In this document: positions 44,497-53,048 of the stretch, piece after piece
Layout: the number at the start of each line of letters is the position of its first letter
How positions within the stretch are numbered: position 1 is the first letter of the stretch
Assembly (NCBI RefSeq): GCF_013373795.3
Contig: NZ_CP088022.1
Location: forward strand, 4,960,001 to 5,024,000
Source of the DNA: Bradyrhizobium quebecense
Lineage (GTDB): Bacteria > Pseudomonadota > Alphaproteobacteria > Rhizobiales > Xanthobacteraceae
Direction of reading: 5' to 3'
DNA length: 64,000 nt
Made by a program: the position numbers and the translations under genes
The notes under the pieces: model-generated
Seen by the model: only the letters and a program-made list of their open reading frames with translations
Databases searched by the model: none
What the model was told of the DNA's origin: nothing

Positions 44497-44513
44497 TTTT
44501 TTCTGGAGCCGTC

Positions 44514-44840
44514 ATGGACCAGGACTCCTCGGACGCCCCCCGAACACACGCGGGTCTGACCGAGGCAGAAGCCAAGCAGCGCATGTCGGCCTCGCGATGG
44601 ACAAACGGGGCACAGACGTGGCGCGCGAGGCCGCCGACATCGTCTTGCTCGACGACAGCTTCCCATCCATCACGGCGGCATCCGGCTTGGGCGTCGGATC
44701 TTCGCCCAATCTGCGCAAGGCGCTGATCTTCATTACCGCCACTCACATTCCAATTCCGGGACGGGAATTGCTGCCTATTCTCCTGAAGTCTTTGATCTCT
44801 ATCATGTCTCCTACCGGATTCTTGGGTTATGCAGGTGTTG
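44514..44840 (+). pseudogene. Cation P-type ATPase with a large internal deletion
   Basis: It starts with an ATPase N-terminus (MDQDSSDAPRTHAGLTEAEA, KQRMSA). At about 44590 the sense changes frame straight into LAMDKRGTDVAREAADIVLL then DDSFPSITAA, which lies past the catalytic aspartate and nucleotide domain, then RKALIFITATHIPIPGRELL. An intact enzyme would have several hundred residues between these two parts. The phosphorylated DKTGT segment is gone, so this is a deletion remnant of a calcium- or magnesium-type pump. Confidence 0.68.
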
Positions 44841-44910
44841 CCGGCGACCGAGCCGGAACGTCAAAGAGAAAATCAGCGCACTCGGCCGTGGTCGGGATGC
44901 GCATCCCGCC

Positions 44911-45339
44911 ATGAACGTGCGCATCCGCCCTCTTCTCATAACTAGCCTGTTGTTGGGCTTTACGGCCGACGGCGCATGGGCAAGCATGGCTGTGCGAATT
45001 CAACTTTCGCTGCAAAACATGACGGTAACTGTCGACGGCACCGAATTCGCGACCTGGCCGGTGTCAACCGCCCGCAAAGGCTACCGGACGCCGGTCGGCA
45101 TCTACCACCCCTATCAATTGGAGCGGATGCATTATTCCAAACTCTACGATTACACTCCGATGCCTTATTCGATCTTTTTTCACGCCGGATACGCCGTTCA
45201 CGGCACCACTGAAGTCCGCAATCTGGGCCGCCCGGTGTCCCACGGCTGCGTCAGGCTCGGCCCGGACGATGCGAGATCACTATTCCAGTTGGTTCAAAGC
45301 CAGGGATTGCAAAACACGACGATCGAGATCGTCGAGTAG
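44911..45339 (+). CDS. L,D-transpeptidase (YkuD family)
   Basis: A 142-residue exported enzyme with a leader (IRPLLITSLLLGFTADGAWA) and a compact YkuD domain. The catalytic motif is visible as His97 in YAVHGTTE and Ser110-His111-Gly112-Cys113-Val-Arg115 in PVSHGCVRLG. It would cross-link peptidoglycan at 3-3 positions or attach a lipoprotein. Together with the MurJ homologue it suggests envelope remodelling. The ATG overlaps the end of the frame of the ATPase relic, probably by chance. Confidence 0.85.
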   Translation: MNVRIRPLLITSLLLGFTADGAWASMAVRIQLSLQNMTVTVDGTEFATWPVSTARKGYRTPVGIYHPYQLERMHYSKLYDYTPMPYSIFFHAGYAVHGTTEVRNLGRPVSHGCVRLGPDDARSLFQLVQSQGLQNTTIEIVE

Positions 45340-45411
45340 CGCCAGGATAGCGCCAATCGACACCCCTTCAGTCAACGCAGTTTCAGTCAGTTGGCGCGAT
45401 CAGGATCGCCT

Positions 45412-45680
45412 TTAGCGACGCGCAAGCAATTCTGAAACTCCGGCCCGGTTGAGGTGATCAGTATCGCAATAGAACCTGGGCTCCTCCAGCTCGGCGGAGA
45501 CACTGTAGAAGCCAATGCCCAAATTCGCGATTGCCGCCGTTACCGCTTCGTCAAACGCGACCTCATTCGGCAGGAGAGCTCGGAACCGAACGGACGCCGA
45601 CAGCGACACGGACATTTTCGCTGCTTTGCAAATTCAAGCAGCTCACAAACCCCGTCGAATAGCGGGCCGCCACTGCTTGA
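45412..45680 (-). pseudogene. Possible remnant of an SGNH/AlgJ-type hydrolase
   Basis: One frame gives GPLFDGVCELLEFAKQRK. The next frame continues SVSLSASVRFRALLPNEVAF and ends EEPRFYCDTDHLNRAGVSEL. The DTDHLNRAG pattern (Asp and His near the C-terminus) fits SGNH-fold acyltransferase-like proteins. A shift of one frame at about 45610 joins the pieces, and the N-terminal catalytic Ser region is not found. Low-confidence family call. Confidence 0.35.
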
Positions 45681-46145
45681 CGTCCGGCCTCCAGGAAACG
45701 GTAAGCAATCCGACTTTTTAGTAGCTGTTCCTGAGGGGCCGGTAGGCACGATCGAACAGCAACTCTTCGTCCAGGCCTCTTTTTGGAAACGATCGCGATC
45801 ATTGATCTTCGAGAACCCGGTGATCTAGTTTGCAACTGCGCACGGATCGACGCGATCGTGCCGACTATACTGCAACAGCCGCCAGACCATATCGAAATTG
45901 ATGGCGTGATTCTGGGGTAACGTACTTGCGCTGTCATGGAAAGTAGCAAGATCTCCCCGACAAACGAGGGAGGCTTCTCCGAACCCGCATGCGTCTCCCC
46001 ATCTTCGTGCCGGCGAAACACCGGTCTGCAGTGAATGTCATCATGTGCATCGTTTGTCGGACATTTCTTGCAGCTCGTGTCACGGCGAGTTTCAGTTCAG
46101 CGTGAAACGAGCGTGTCGCTCGCCGTTTTCTGAGCGACACCTTTG
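45681..46145. other. Upstream region of hsp20, no confident gene
   Basis: No frame is convincing between the hydrolase remnant and the FixK/FNR box before hsp20. The stretch may contain more eroded coding DNA on the minus strand. Confidence 0.35.
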
Positions 46146-46159
46146 TTGATCGAGATCAA
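46146..46159 (+). promoter_or_regulatory. FixK/FNR-type box (TTGATCGAGATCAA)
   Basis: A perfect TTGAT-N4-ATCAA site 59 bases before the hsp20 ATG. A TATGCT at about 46181 lies at a fitting distance for a -10 element. Confidence 0.7.
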
Positions 46160-46218
46160 GGAGGCTCTCTCTTCCCGGCATATGCTTTGTCAGCAAACCT
46201 CAAAGGAGAGTATTCGCC

Positions 46219-46761
46219 ATGGCGGAAGCTGCCACCAAGTTACCCGTCAAGACTGAAGGGACTCCGGTTGCGCAACCTACAAGGTTCCCGGATTGGCAAC
46301 CGTTCGAAGCTCTACGCAATCAGGTCGATCGGCTGTTTCATGAGTTCCAGACTGGATTCCTACAGGCTCCGTCCTATCGTTCGCTGTTGGACATCGAACC
46401 CTTCTGGCGCCGTGATTACGGGTTCAACGTCACGCCGGCTATCGATATCGTCGAAAGGGACAAAGCGTTCGAGGTGACCGCCGAACTGCCGGGCCTCGAT
46501 GTCAACAATATCGATCTTCAGCTTTCCGACGATGTGCTGACGATCAAGGGCGAAAAGCAGGAAGAGAAGGAAGAGAAGGCCAAGGACCACTACGTTTCGG
46601 AACGTCGTTACGGCTCGTTCCGCCGGTCACTTCAGGTGCCCGGGACCGTCGACACCGACAGAATCGAAGCACATTTCAAGGGCGGCGTTCTGACCGTCAC
46701 CCTTCCGAAGTCGCCGGAAGCGCAGAAGAAGCAGAAGACCATCCCTGTGACCCCGAAGTGA
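46219..46761 (+). CDS. Small heat shock protein Hsp20
   Basis: A 180-residue small heat shock protein. The N-terminal arm (FEALRNQVDRLFHEFQTGFL) leads into the alpha-crystallin domain (about 72-165: PAIDIVERDKAFEVTAELPG, SDDVLTIKGEKQEE, FKGGVLTVTLPKS), with a short C-terminal KTIPV tail that holds the I-x-V oligomer motif. It holds unfolded proteins for refolding by ATP-dependent chaperones. AAGGAGAG precedes the ATG. It is the first gene of an hsp20-groEL pair with a perfect FixK/FNR box, so the trigger may be oxygen rather than heat. Confidence 0.93.
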   Translation: MAEAATKLPVKTEGTPVAQPTRFPDWQPFEALRNQVDRLFHEFQTGFLQAPSYRSLLDIEPFWRRDYGFNVTPAIDIVERDKAFEVTAELPGLDVNNIDLQLSDDVLTIKGEKQEEKEEKAKDHYVSERRYGSFRRSLQVPGTVDTDRIEAHFKGGVLTVTLPKSPEAQKKQKTIPVTPK

Positions 46762-46771
46762 GTGAACCGCT

Positions 46772-46802
46772 GGCCTCACCGTCGCACGTGATCGGTGAGG
46801 CC
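46772..46802 (+). terminator. Hairpin between hsp20 and groEL
   Basis: GGCCTCACCG (46772-46781) and CGGTGAGGCC (46793-46802) form a perfect 10-bp stem around an 11-base loop, followed a few bases on by GTTTTG. The T-run is short, so it could be a partial terminator that lowers groEL relative to hsp20, or a stabilising end for the hsp20 mRNA. Confidence 0.5.
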
Positions 46803-46839
46803 GCAGCGTTTTGACGATGGCGCGCGGAGACGGAGCGAA

Positions 46840-48462
46840 ATGACCCATAAGCAGATCCTGTTTCATTCCGCGGCCCGAGAGAAAATCCTGCGCGGCGCAA
46901 CGCTGCTGGCGGATGCTGTCCGCGTAACGCTCGGCCCCAAGTCGAAATCAGTCCTGATTCAGAAGAGCTGGGGGGCGCCGATCGTCTGCAATGACGGCGT
47001 TACCATCGCCAAGGAATTTGACCTCAAGGATCCGGAAGAGAACCTCGGCGCTCAAGTGCTTCGCCAGGCCGCGGAGAGAACCGGCGACGTCGTCGGCGAT
47101 GGCACCAGCACGTCGACCATTCTTGCCCACGCTATTCTTGCCGATGGCGTGCGCAACGTTGTGGCTGGAGCCAGCGCGATCGATCTCAAGCGAGGACTTG
47201 ATCGGGCAGCGCGCGTCGCGATCGAGGCACTTCACGGAATGTCACGCCCGGTGAATTCCAAAGCGGAGAAGGCTCAGGTCGCAACCATCTCAGCCCACAA
47301 TGACGCCGCGGTGGGCACCCTGGTTGCCGACGCGATCGAGAAGGTCGGCGGCGAAGGCGTGATCTCTGTCGAGGAATCGAAGACCACCGAGACCACACTG
47401 GATGTCGTCGAAGGCATGAAGTTCGATCGTGGCTTTATTTCACCTTACTTTGTAACCGACGCGGAGCGCATGGAATCGGTTCTTGAAGATCCGTTTGTGC
47501 TGCTTTGCGACCACAAAGTCGGCGCCTTGCGCGATCTTGTTCCTATCCTGGAGCAGGTCGCCAAGTCGGGCCGATCGCTATTGATCGTCGCCGAAGACAT
47601 CGAGGGGGAAGCACTAGCGACCCTGATCGTCAATCAGCTTAGAGGCGTCCTTAAGGGCTGCGCCGTCAAGGCGCCCGGCTTTGGAGATCGGCGAAAGGCT
47701 ATGCTGGAGGACATCGCAATATTGACCGGTGCACAGGTCGTGTCCGAAGAACTCGGATTGAAGCTCGAGAGCATGACGCTGCAACAGCTTGGTCGCGCCT
47801 CACGGGTGGTGGCCGATAAGGAGAATACCACGCTGATCGGCAGCGGCGGCGATCGCTCCCGGATCGAAGCGCGCATTCTACAGATCCGGCGAGAAATCGA
47901 GAAGACAACCAGCGACTACGATCGCGAGAAACTCGAGGAGCGGCTTGCCAAGCTCGTCGGCGGCGTTGCCGTCATTCGCGTAGGAGCTCCCACCGAGGCC
48001 GAAATGAAGGCAAGGAAGGAGGCGTTGGATGACGCCATCAGTTCCACCAAGGCCGCAGTGGCCGAAGGAATTGTGCCTGGCGGCGGTCTCGCACTACTGA
48101 AATGTATCGACGCGGTCACGCGGGAAGAAACCACCTGCGAAGGTGACGAGAAAACCGGCATCCAGATCCTGAGACGAGCGCTCGAAGCACCGGCGCGGCA
48201 GATTGCGGAGAATTCCGCTGTAGATGGTGGCGTGGTCGTTGCTCGCATGCTGGCAGGCCAGGGCAACTTTGGTTTCGACGCCGCGCGCAAGGAATATGTC
48301 GATCTTGTCGAGGCCGGTATCGTCGATCCAACAAAGGTGGTGCGAACCGCATTGGAGAATGCAGTCTCCGTCGCCAGCGTGCTGCTGCTCACCGAAGCGA
48401 CGATGACCGAAATTCCGGAGACGAAAAGGGAACGGCCGGCCGAGCCAGAGATGGCCATGTAG
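46840..48462 (+). CDS. groEL: Chaperonin GroEL (orphan copy)
   Basis: A 540-residue GroEL, near full length. ATP-site motifs are [22 protein letters not shown] and [13 protein letters not shown], and later [14 protein letters not shown] and [11 protein letters not shown]. It differs from typical GroEL in the ending, PAEPEMAM, which lacks the Gly-Gly-Met repeat tail, and there is no groES beside it. It would need a GroES from elsewhere. ATG 46840 follows CGGAGCG, 78 bases after the hsp20 stop, past the hairpin. Rhizobia often carry several differently regulated groEL copies. Confidence 0.92.
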   Translation: MTHKQILFHSAAREKILRGATLLADAVRVTLGPKSKSVLIQKSWGAPIVCNDGVTIAKEFDLKDPEENLGAQVLRQAAERTGDVVGDGTSTSTILAHAILADGVRNVVAGASAIDLKRGLDRAARVAIEALHGMSRPVNSKAEKAQVATISAHNDAAVGTLVADAIEKVGGEGVISVEESKTTETTLDVVEGMKFDRGFISPYFVTDAERMESVLEDPFVLLCDHKVGALRDLVPILEQVAKSGRSLLIVAEDIEGEALATLIVNQLRGVLKGCAVKAPGFGDRRKAMLEDIAILTGAQVVSEELGLKLESMTLQQLGRASRVVADKENTTLIGSGGDRSRIEARILQIRREIEKTTSDYDREKLEERLAKLVGGVAVIRVGAPTEAEMKARKEALDDAISSTKAAVAEGIVPGGGLALLKCIDAVTREETTCEGDEKTGIQILRRALEAPARQIAENSAVDGGVVVARMLAGQGNFGFDAARKEYVDLVEAGIVDPTKVVRTALENAVSVASVLLLTEATMTEIPETKRERPAEPEMAM

Positions 48463-48517
48463 CTGACTTGCTAACCGCGGCTGGAAAGGAGCGGGTATAT
48501 TCGAAGGAGGAGCGCCA

Positions 48518-48718
48518 ATGAACTACTCCAGGCGAGATTTCCTGTCTGCGGGCGCCGCAGCCGCACTCCTAACGGAGGCGCGAAGTGTGTTTGCGCAAGG
48601 CGCTGCGCCTGCTGCATCCGAATCGCCACTAAGCGGAGCCGGCGCGCTTCCAAACAATGAGAACCGGCTTCGGATTATCAATCTACCGCGACCAACCGCC
48701 GACTTGCCGATCACTTGA
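48518..48718 (+). pseudogene. Truncated Tat-signal protein
   Basis: A strong ribosome-binding site (GAAGGAGGAGC) precedes MNYSRRDFLSAGAAAALLTE, a standard twin-arginine leader that continues ARSVFAQ. Only about 40 residues of mature protein follow (RLRIINLPRPTADLPIT) before a stop. An exported oxidoreductase would be hundreds of residues long, so this is likely a 3'-truncated gene; the RLRIINL start is reminiscent of FMN-dependent hydroxy-acid oxidases, but that is weak. Confidence 0.5.
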
Positions 48719-48786
48719 TCTCGCTCAACACCAGACCGGTTATAGGGGCTCATACAGGATTGACCTGTCAATTCGTGAGCCCTGCG

Positions 48787-49215
48787 ATGACGAAAGCACC
48801 ACCCCTTCCCAATTTGTCGATCTCTCCGGAGAAGGCGTTCTTCATTGTCGCCATGGCGCGCCAGTACGGCGCCAAAGACGGTCTCACCGATCCAGAATCG
48901 GGCTCCAACGCCACCGATGACGGCATGCGCTCCGTGCTTGAGGACCGAAAGGGTGATCCGGTTCGTGCCGAACTCGACAGCTTCATCCACGATTTGAACG
49001 AGGACGAGCAGATAGATTTGGTTGCCCTGGCCTGGCTCGGACGCGGCGACGGGAGCATCGAGAATTGGGATGAACTTCGCGCCGAAGCCTCCCGCGCGCA
49101 TAACAAGCGAACTGCCGCTTACTTACTGGAAATGCCCTTACTGTCCGATCATCTGGAAGAAGCCCTTTCGAAATTCGGCCATTCTGCAGAAGAATATGAA
49201 GGATCGCTCCTATAG
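48787..49215 (+). CDS. DUF3775 domain protein
   Basis: A 142-residue soluble protein starting MTKAPPLPNLSISPEKAFFI. The DUF3775 core is clear: AKDGLTDPESGSNATDDGMR, DSFIHDLNEDEQIDLVALAW, LGRGDGSIENWDELRAEASR and TAAYLLEMPLLSDHLEEALS. The family is common in alphaproteobacteria, has no known function, and often lies near stress genes. I chose ATG 48787; the longer frame from 48715 reads through the end of the previous relic and is unlikely. Confidence 0.75.
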   Translation: MTKAPPLPNLSISPEKAFFIVAMARQYGAKDGLTDPESGSNATDDGMRSVLEDRKGDPVRAELDSFIHDLNEDEQIDLVALAWLGRGDGSIENWDELRAEASRAHNKRTAAYLLEMPLLSDHLEEALSKFGHSAEEYEGSLL

Positions 49216-49426
49216 GCCATCTCCATCGGTCATGACCTGTCGGTAAATGGCGACGCTCTGTATCGATCCGCAATCAAGCTGCATTCCATGCGCGGAACAT
49301 GTGTCCTGCGGACTTTAACCGTGTCGTCGGTGCATCCGGAACCCGCAGACCGCACCGCGTGGGCGGCCGTCAGGTGATCCCACATCCAAGACCGCGTTCA
49401 GTGCTGTCGCGCGAATCTCCCGGCTA

Positions 49427-50482
49427 GAGCATTTTCTGACCTGGCGGAATCGGAAGGGATTCCCTTGTGAGGCAAATCGTGATTCACCCTGAGGGCTGGT
49501 GATGGAGGCCAGCCCCCATGGCTAAGCCGCTCTCGCCGGACCTTCGCCTTCGCATTATTCGGGCTGTGGAAGAGGAAGGCATGAGCTGTCGGGGCGCCGC
49601 CGGCCGGTTCGGCGTAGCGCCATCGACAGCGATCGAACTGGTCAACGAATGGCGCAGCACCGGCGCTTGTGAGGCGGGAGCGCAGGGCGGAGACAGACGT
49701 TCAGCTCGGATCGAGGGTCATGCTGCGGAGATCCTCTCCCTGGTCAAGGCTACGCCTGACATGACGCTGGCCGAGATCGCTGACCATCTCCTCAAAGTCC
49801 ACGGCGAGCGTTTCGTGCCGAGCGTGGTCTGGCGATTCTTCGATCGCCGCAACATCACGTTCAAAAAAAACATCGCACGCCAGCGAGCAGGATCGGCCGG
49901 ACGTGGCCGCTGAACGCGCGGCGTGGAAGGCATCTCAGCCTGAGATCGGCATCCATCGGTTGGTGTTTATCGACGAGACGGGAGCCTCGACCAAGATGGC
50001 GCGGCGCTATGGCCGCTCGCCGTACGGCCAGCGCTGTGTCGCAGCGCTCCCGCATGGTCATTGGAAGACGACGACCTTCGTCGGCGCGCTCAGAGCGACC
50101 GGCATGACTGCGCCGATGGTCCTTGACGGTCCCATGGATGGTCTGGCGTTCGAGGCTTACGTGACGCAAGTCCTCGTGCCGACACTCAGGCCCGGCGACA
50201 TCGTGGTGATGGACAATCTCGCAGCACACAAGCGCGCCGAGGTCGGCATCGCAATCGATGCCGTGGGCGCCCAGCTCCTCTATTTGCCGCCTTATTCGCC
50301 CGACCTCAATCCGATCGAAATGGCCTTCGCCAAGCTCAAAGCCGCACTTCGAAAGGCCGCCGCCAGATCAATCGAGGCTTTGGACAACGCTATTGCCACC
50401 GCCCTGACCGCCTTCACCGCCCAAGAGTGCCTGAACTTCTTCGCCGCAGCCGGTTATGACCGTGTCTGATCAGAATCTGCTC
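49427..50482 (+). mobile_element. IS630-family insertion sequence
   Basis: A 1,056-bp element flanked by TA on both sides (49425-49426 and 50483-50484), the target duplication of the IS630/Tc1 group. The ends are related inverted repeats: left GAGCATTTTCTGACCTG, right (reverse complement) GAGCAGATTCTGATCAG. It holds one transposase gene in two overlapping frames. The insertion is in otherwise empty DNA after the DUF3775 gene. Confidence 0.85.
49518..50469 (+). CDS. IS630-family transposase, two frames joined at an A8 slippery run
   Basis: The first frame (49518-49913) begins [20 protein letters not shown] and is a helix-turn-helix DNA-binding domain. The second (from about 49871 to 50469) contains the DDE catalytic domain: [10 protein letters not shown] (first Asp), [11 protein letters not shown] (second Asp) and [20 protein letters not shown] (Glu). 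The frames meet at eight A residues (49863-49870). A -1 or +1 slip gives a transframe product through [20 protein letters not shown]. This is a known expression mode in IS630 elements. Confidence 0.85.
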
Positions 50483-50638
50483 TAGTGCCCGCTCGAGCCC
50501 GAGAGGCGGTGCCTAACACCGCGGCCGGCACACCACAGGGCGCTCCGTACTTCCCCCTATGGAATCGACCCGAATTTTCGGCAGACACTCCCGTTGCTAT
50601 CCGTAGAGCCTGCGCACCTCGTTCGTAGGAGACGGAAC

Positions 50639-50872
50639 ATGACTCAAGTATATTTTCATTGCTCCAACATTGAAGGTGTCTTGATCGATCGAAGCGGCGC
50701 CGCTGTAGGCGACTTGGCTGAGGCATGTGATCATGCCATCCTTGTCGTGCAATCGCTCATCACGGCGCCCAACTTGGAAGATTGGCGCAGCTGGGTCTTG
50801 CACGTCAGTGATGATTGCGGCGAAGAGATACTGATCCTCCCCTTTGCGTCCGTGCTCGGCAAGCCACATTGA
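50639..50872 (+). CDS. DUF6894-like small protein
   Basis: A 77-residue protein starting MTQVYFHCSNIEGVLIDRSG after GTAGGAGAC. The pattern of YFH near the start, an acidic helix (VGDLAEACDHAILVVQSLIT) and a final beta segment (EEILILPFASVLGKPH) matches the DUF6894 group of small rhizobial proteins. The function is unknown. It lies just after the IS element and is followed by a possible second small gene after nine bases. Confidence 0.6.
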   Translation: MTQVYFHCSNIEGVLIDRSGAAVGDLAEACDHAILVVQSLITAPNLEDWRSWVLHVSDDCGEEILILPFASVLGKPH

Positions 50873-50881
50873 GAGGGCATC

Positions 50882-51091
50882 ATGTGGATCGCACAAGCGC
50901 ACCCGCAATCGCCGCCGTCGCGCCAACGCATGAAATCGATCATGACGAGGCGGCACAAGCTAATCAGAGCTGCCCGTGATCCCTATCGACCGGAGCTTCA
51001 CTACATGCGAGGACCCAAAGTGGCACGAAAAGCATCGAAGTCGCGCCGGATGCGCTTGATCCAATCAGAAATACTCGCTTCTCTTGGCTGA
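50882..51091 (+). CDS. Possible small basic protein
   Basis: A 69-codon frame starting nine bases after the DUF6894-like stop. It is highly basic (MRGPKVARKASKSRRMRLIQ) and has no recognised motif. It may be translated with the preceding gene, but the ribosome-binding site is weak. Confidence 0.3.
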   Translation: MWIAQAHPQSPPSRQRMKSIMTRRHKLIRAARDPYRPELHYMRGPKVARKASKSRRMRLIQSEILASLG

Positions 51092-51110
51092 CCTTGGGCC
51101 GTCATGTACG

Positions 51111-51314
51111 CTATGCTTGGTCATCCTTTTTCTTAAGAAGAGCCTCTTTCTCTTTCTTTTCTTCGTCCTCTTTCTGTTCTTCGTCGGCGAGCAGCTTCAG
51201 CAGCACCTTGCGCTCCCCCTCCGTATGCGGCTCTTCGAGGCGCTTTCAAAAAAGCGCCTCGTTTTCCTGATGGATGAACTTCTCCACGGCAGCCTCCTGG
51301 AAGGCATTGATCAA
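51111..51314 (-). pseudogene. Small charged helical protein with an in-frame TGA
   Basis: On the minus strand one frame reads NAFQEAAVEKFIHQENEALF, then a TGA (51246-51248), then KRLEEPHTEGERKVLLKLLA, DEEQKEDEEKKKKEALLKKK and a stop at 51111. The frame is otherwise open on both sides of the TGA and the two parts form one continuous amphipathic charged protein. A CGA-to-TGA change would explain it. It has no known family. Confidence 0.45.
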
Positions 51315-51428
51315 GCTTCATGACTGCAGTCCAGTGCTCAATCTGGATTGTTTGAAGGCAAAACGCCGCACTCTGGCTTTTTCCAGTCATTCACTGGCCC
51401 GAGCCTCACCTGGCAGCGGCCTGGAATC

Positions 51429-51638
51429 TCAGTCCTCGAACAAGGGTGGGTCCGGTTGGTCGCTGCGCTGGATTTGCTCGACCGACTGGTTGTGTTCTGT
51501 GGGGATCTCGCGTTCGACGTCAACCTGCTCTTCTTCGATCAGGCCCGAGGCTTCGCCTGTCTGTTCGGAGAGAGGCGCGCGCCCTTTCCGTGGAGGCGAT
51601 GCTGATTGCGAAACATTCCGCTGGCTTGTGTATCGCAT
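51429..51638 (-). CDS. Possible small acidic protein
   Basis: A 69-codon frame from MRYTSQRNVSQSASPPRKGR to IQRSDQPDPPLFED. The acidic second half (EQTGEASGLIEEEQVDVERE) looks protein-like, but there is no clear ribosome-binding site or family. Confidence 0.28.
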   Translation of the reverse strand: MRYTSQRNVSQSASPPRKGRAPLSEQTGEASGLIEEEQVDVEREIPTEHNQSVEQIQRSDQPDPPLFED

Positions 51639-51658
51639 GTGCCTCGCAACCCATGACC

Positions 51659-52440
51659 TCAATGGGACATCAGACAGCAAATCGGGCTCGACGTTAGCAA
51701 ATCGCGCGTCGTACCGCCAAAGACCCACTCGTTGAGCCGGCTGTGGCCGTAAGCCCCAGTCACCAGCAAATCGGCCCCCTCGTCGTCGGCCAGCCCGATA
51801 ATTTGATCCGCCCCCGATCCGTGGGCCTGGACTTCGACTCGGGATTCAGCCTTGATCCTGTGATGCGCCAGATAGCGAATGACGTCATCGACATGAAGAC
51901 GCGCGATGTCCATCTGGTCCTTCCCGCAAATCTCCATAACGGTCACGCGCCTCGCTTCGTGGAGGAACGGTAACGCGTCCTGGACCGCACGTCGCGCCTC
52001 ACGCGTGTCCTTCCATCCGACCACGACGTGGTCGGCGACCAAGGATTTCACTGTTGCAGGCACCACGAGGAAGGGACGGCCGGCTCCCAGAATGGCCGCG
52101 CCGACATCGACATCTCGATGAATATCGGCCGCGCTTCGCTCAACAGGGACTGGGTCGGAAACTCAATGGCCGATCGCCATTCGGCCTTGCGATCGGGACC
52201 GGCTGCCGATCCAAACTTGCTTCCAGCGTCCGCAAGCGTCGCCGTCATCTTCGCGATATCGACCTCCGACGCGTTGTCGACGATGACAACACCTTCGGCC
52301 ACGAAGGGTGGGACGATGGCAAGAGCTGAACAGCCGATCAGCTTCGCTGAGAATTTGTCAGCGAGGCCCGCTGCGACGCCGATCAGTTGTTTGGAAACGC
52401 GGTCCGCATTCACATACACCAGAAGCGTCGCGTAGGACAT
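51659..52440 (-). pseudogene. Tandem two-domain universal stress protein, frameshifted in the middle
   Basis: The first frame (from 52440) begins MSYATLLVYVNADRVSKQLI and carries the first UspA domain to PIFIEMS. One base shift at about 52110 continues DVGAAILGAGRPFLVVPATV in the other frame, then a second UspA domain (VVVGWKDTREARRAVQDALP) with ATP-site GAYGHSRLNEWVFGGTTRDL and a stop at 51659. Without the shift it would be a normal roughly 260-residue double-Usp protein. A FixK/FNR-like box lies 54 bases upstream. Confidence 0.72.
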
Positions 52441-52493
52441 GGCGGCTCCTCATTGGCAATGGCCACATACGACCACGTCTCGGCCCAATCCTC

Positions 52494-52507
52494 TTGACTC
52501 AAATCAA
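52494..52507 (-). promoter_or_regulatory. FixK/FNR-like box (TTGACTCAAATCAA)
   Basis: One mismatch from TTGAT-N4-ATCAA, 54 bases before the ATG of the tandem stress-protein gene. Confidence 0.55.
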
Positions 52508-52542
52508 ATCCTTGCGGGCAGCGCGGTTCAGATGAAGCCGCT

Positions 52543-52989
52543 TCAGGCGGCGTCAAGATGCCTTTCAATTTCGCTGATTGGAATTTTCGTCAGGTCCTTG
52601 TTTATCTCGGCAACAATGCACGCCTTGACATCGGAATGGAACGAATTTCGCAACTCCGCGAGCGTTCTCGGTGGCGCTACCACAATGAGGGCCTTCGCCC
52701 TGCTGGTCCGAACCAGCTTTTCCATGGCTGCGGCGACCTTTCGCGCAAAGTGATGCTCTTCGATATCATGCCAATCGGTTGGTTCGACAGCGCTACGGCG
52801 GCCTGGCAATGCCGCTTCGCTCATACGTCCCGGTCGGTCGCTGCCCTGATCGTGAGTTGACGGATTTACGTCTTCAAAAACCTCCTCAGCCCTGAGATTT
52901 GGAGATATCGCGTCGCCATCATTTCGCAGGAACAAGGCCTTTCGGCCGTCGCCGACAAACACCAGTGCGTTATGCGGGATCTTTAGCAT
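52543..52989 (-). CDS. Host-attachment family protein
   Basis: A 148-residue protein of the family annotated as required for attachment to host cells (Host_attach, related to the baeRF translation-release-factor-like fold). The usual order is seen: ALVFVGDGRKALFLRNDGD near the start, HDQGSDRPGRMSE in the middle, then EEHHFARKVAAAMEKLVRTS and ALIVVAPPRTLAELR. The name comes from an Agrobacterium phenotype; the biochemical role is not settled. It is 59 bases after the methyltransferase-esterase fusion and probably in the same transcript. Confidence 0.8.
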   Translation of the reverse strand: MLKIPHNALVFVGDGRKALFLRNDGDAISPNLRAEEVFEDVNPSTHDQGSDRPGRMSEAALPGRRSAVEPTDWHDIEEHHFARKVAAAMEKLVRTSRAKALIVVAPPRTLAELRNSFHSDVKACIVAEINKDLTKIPISEIERHLDAA

Positions 52990-53048
52990 GTTCGTGCGCT
53001 CCTCTTACCGGCACCTGTACCCGAGCCACGTTTCCGCACTTTGGCCTT

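Noticed and set aside
44792..44805. TTGATCTCTATCAT as a FixK/FNR box for the L,D-transpeptidase
   Set aside because: It lies inside the ATPase relic coding sequence and 105 bases from the start, outside the spacing seen for the other sites.
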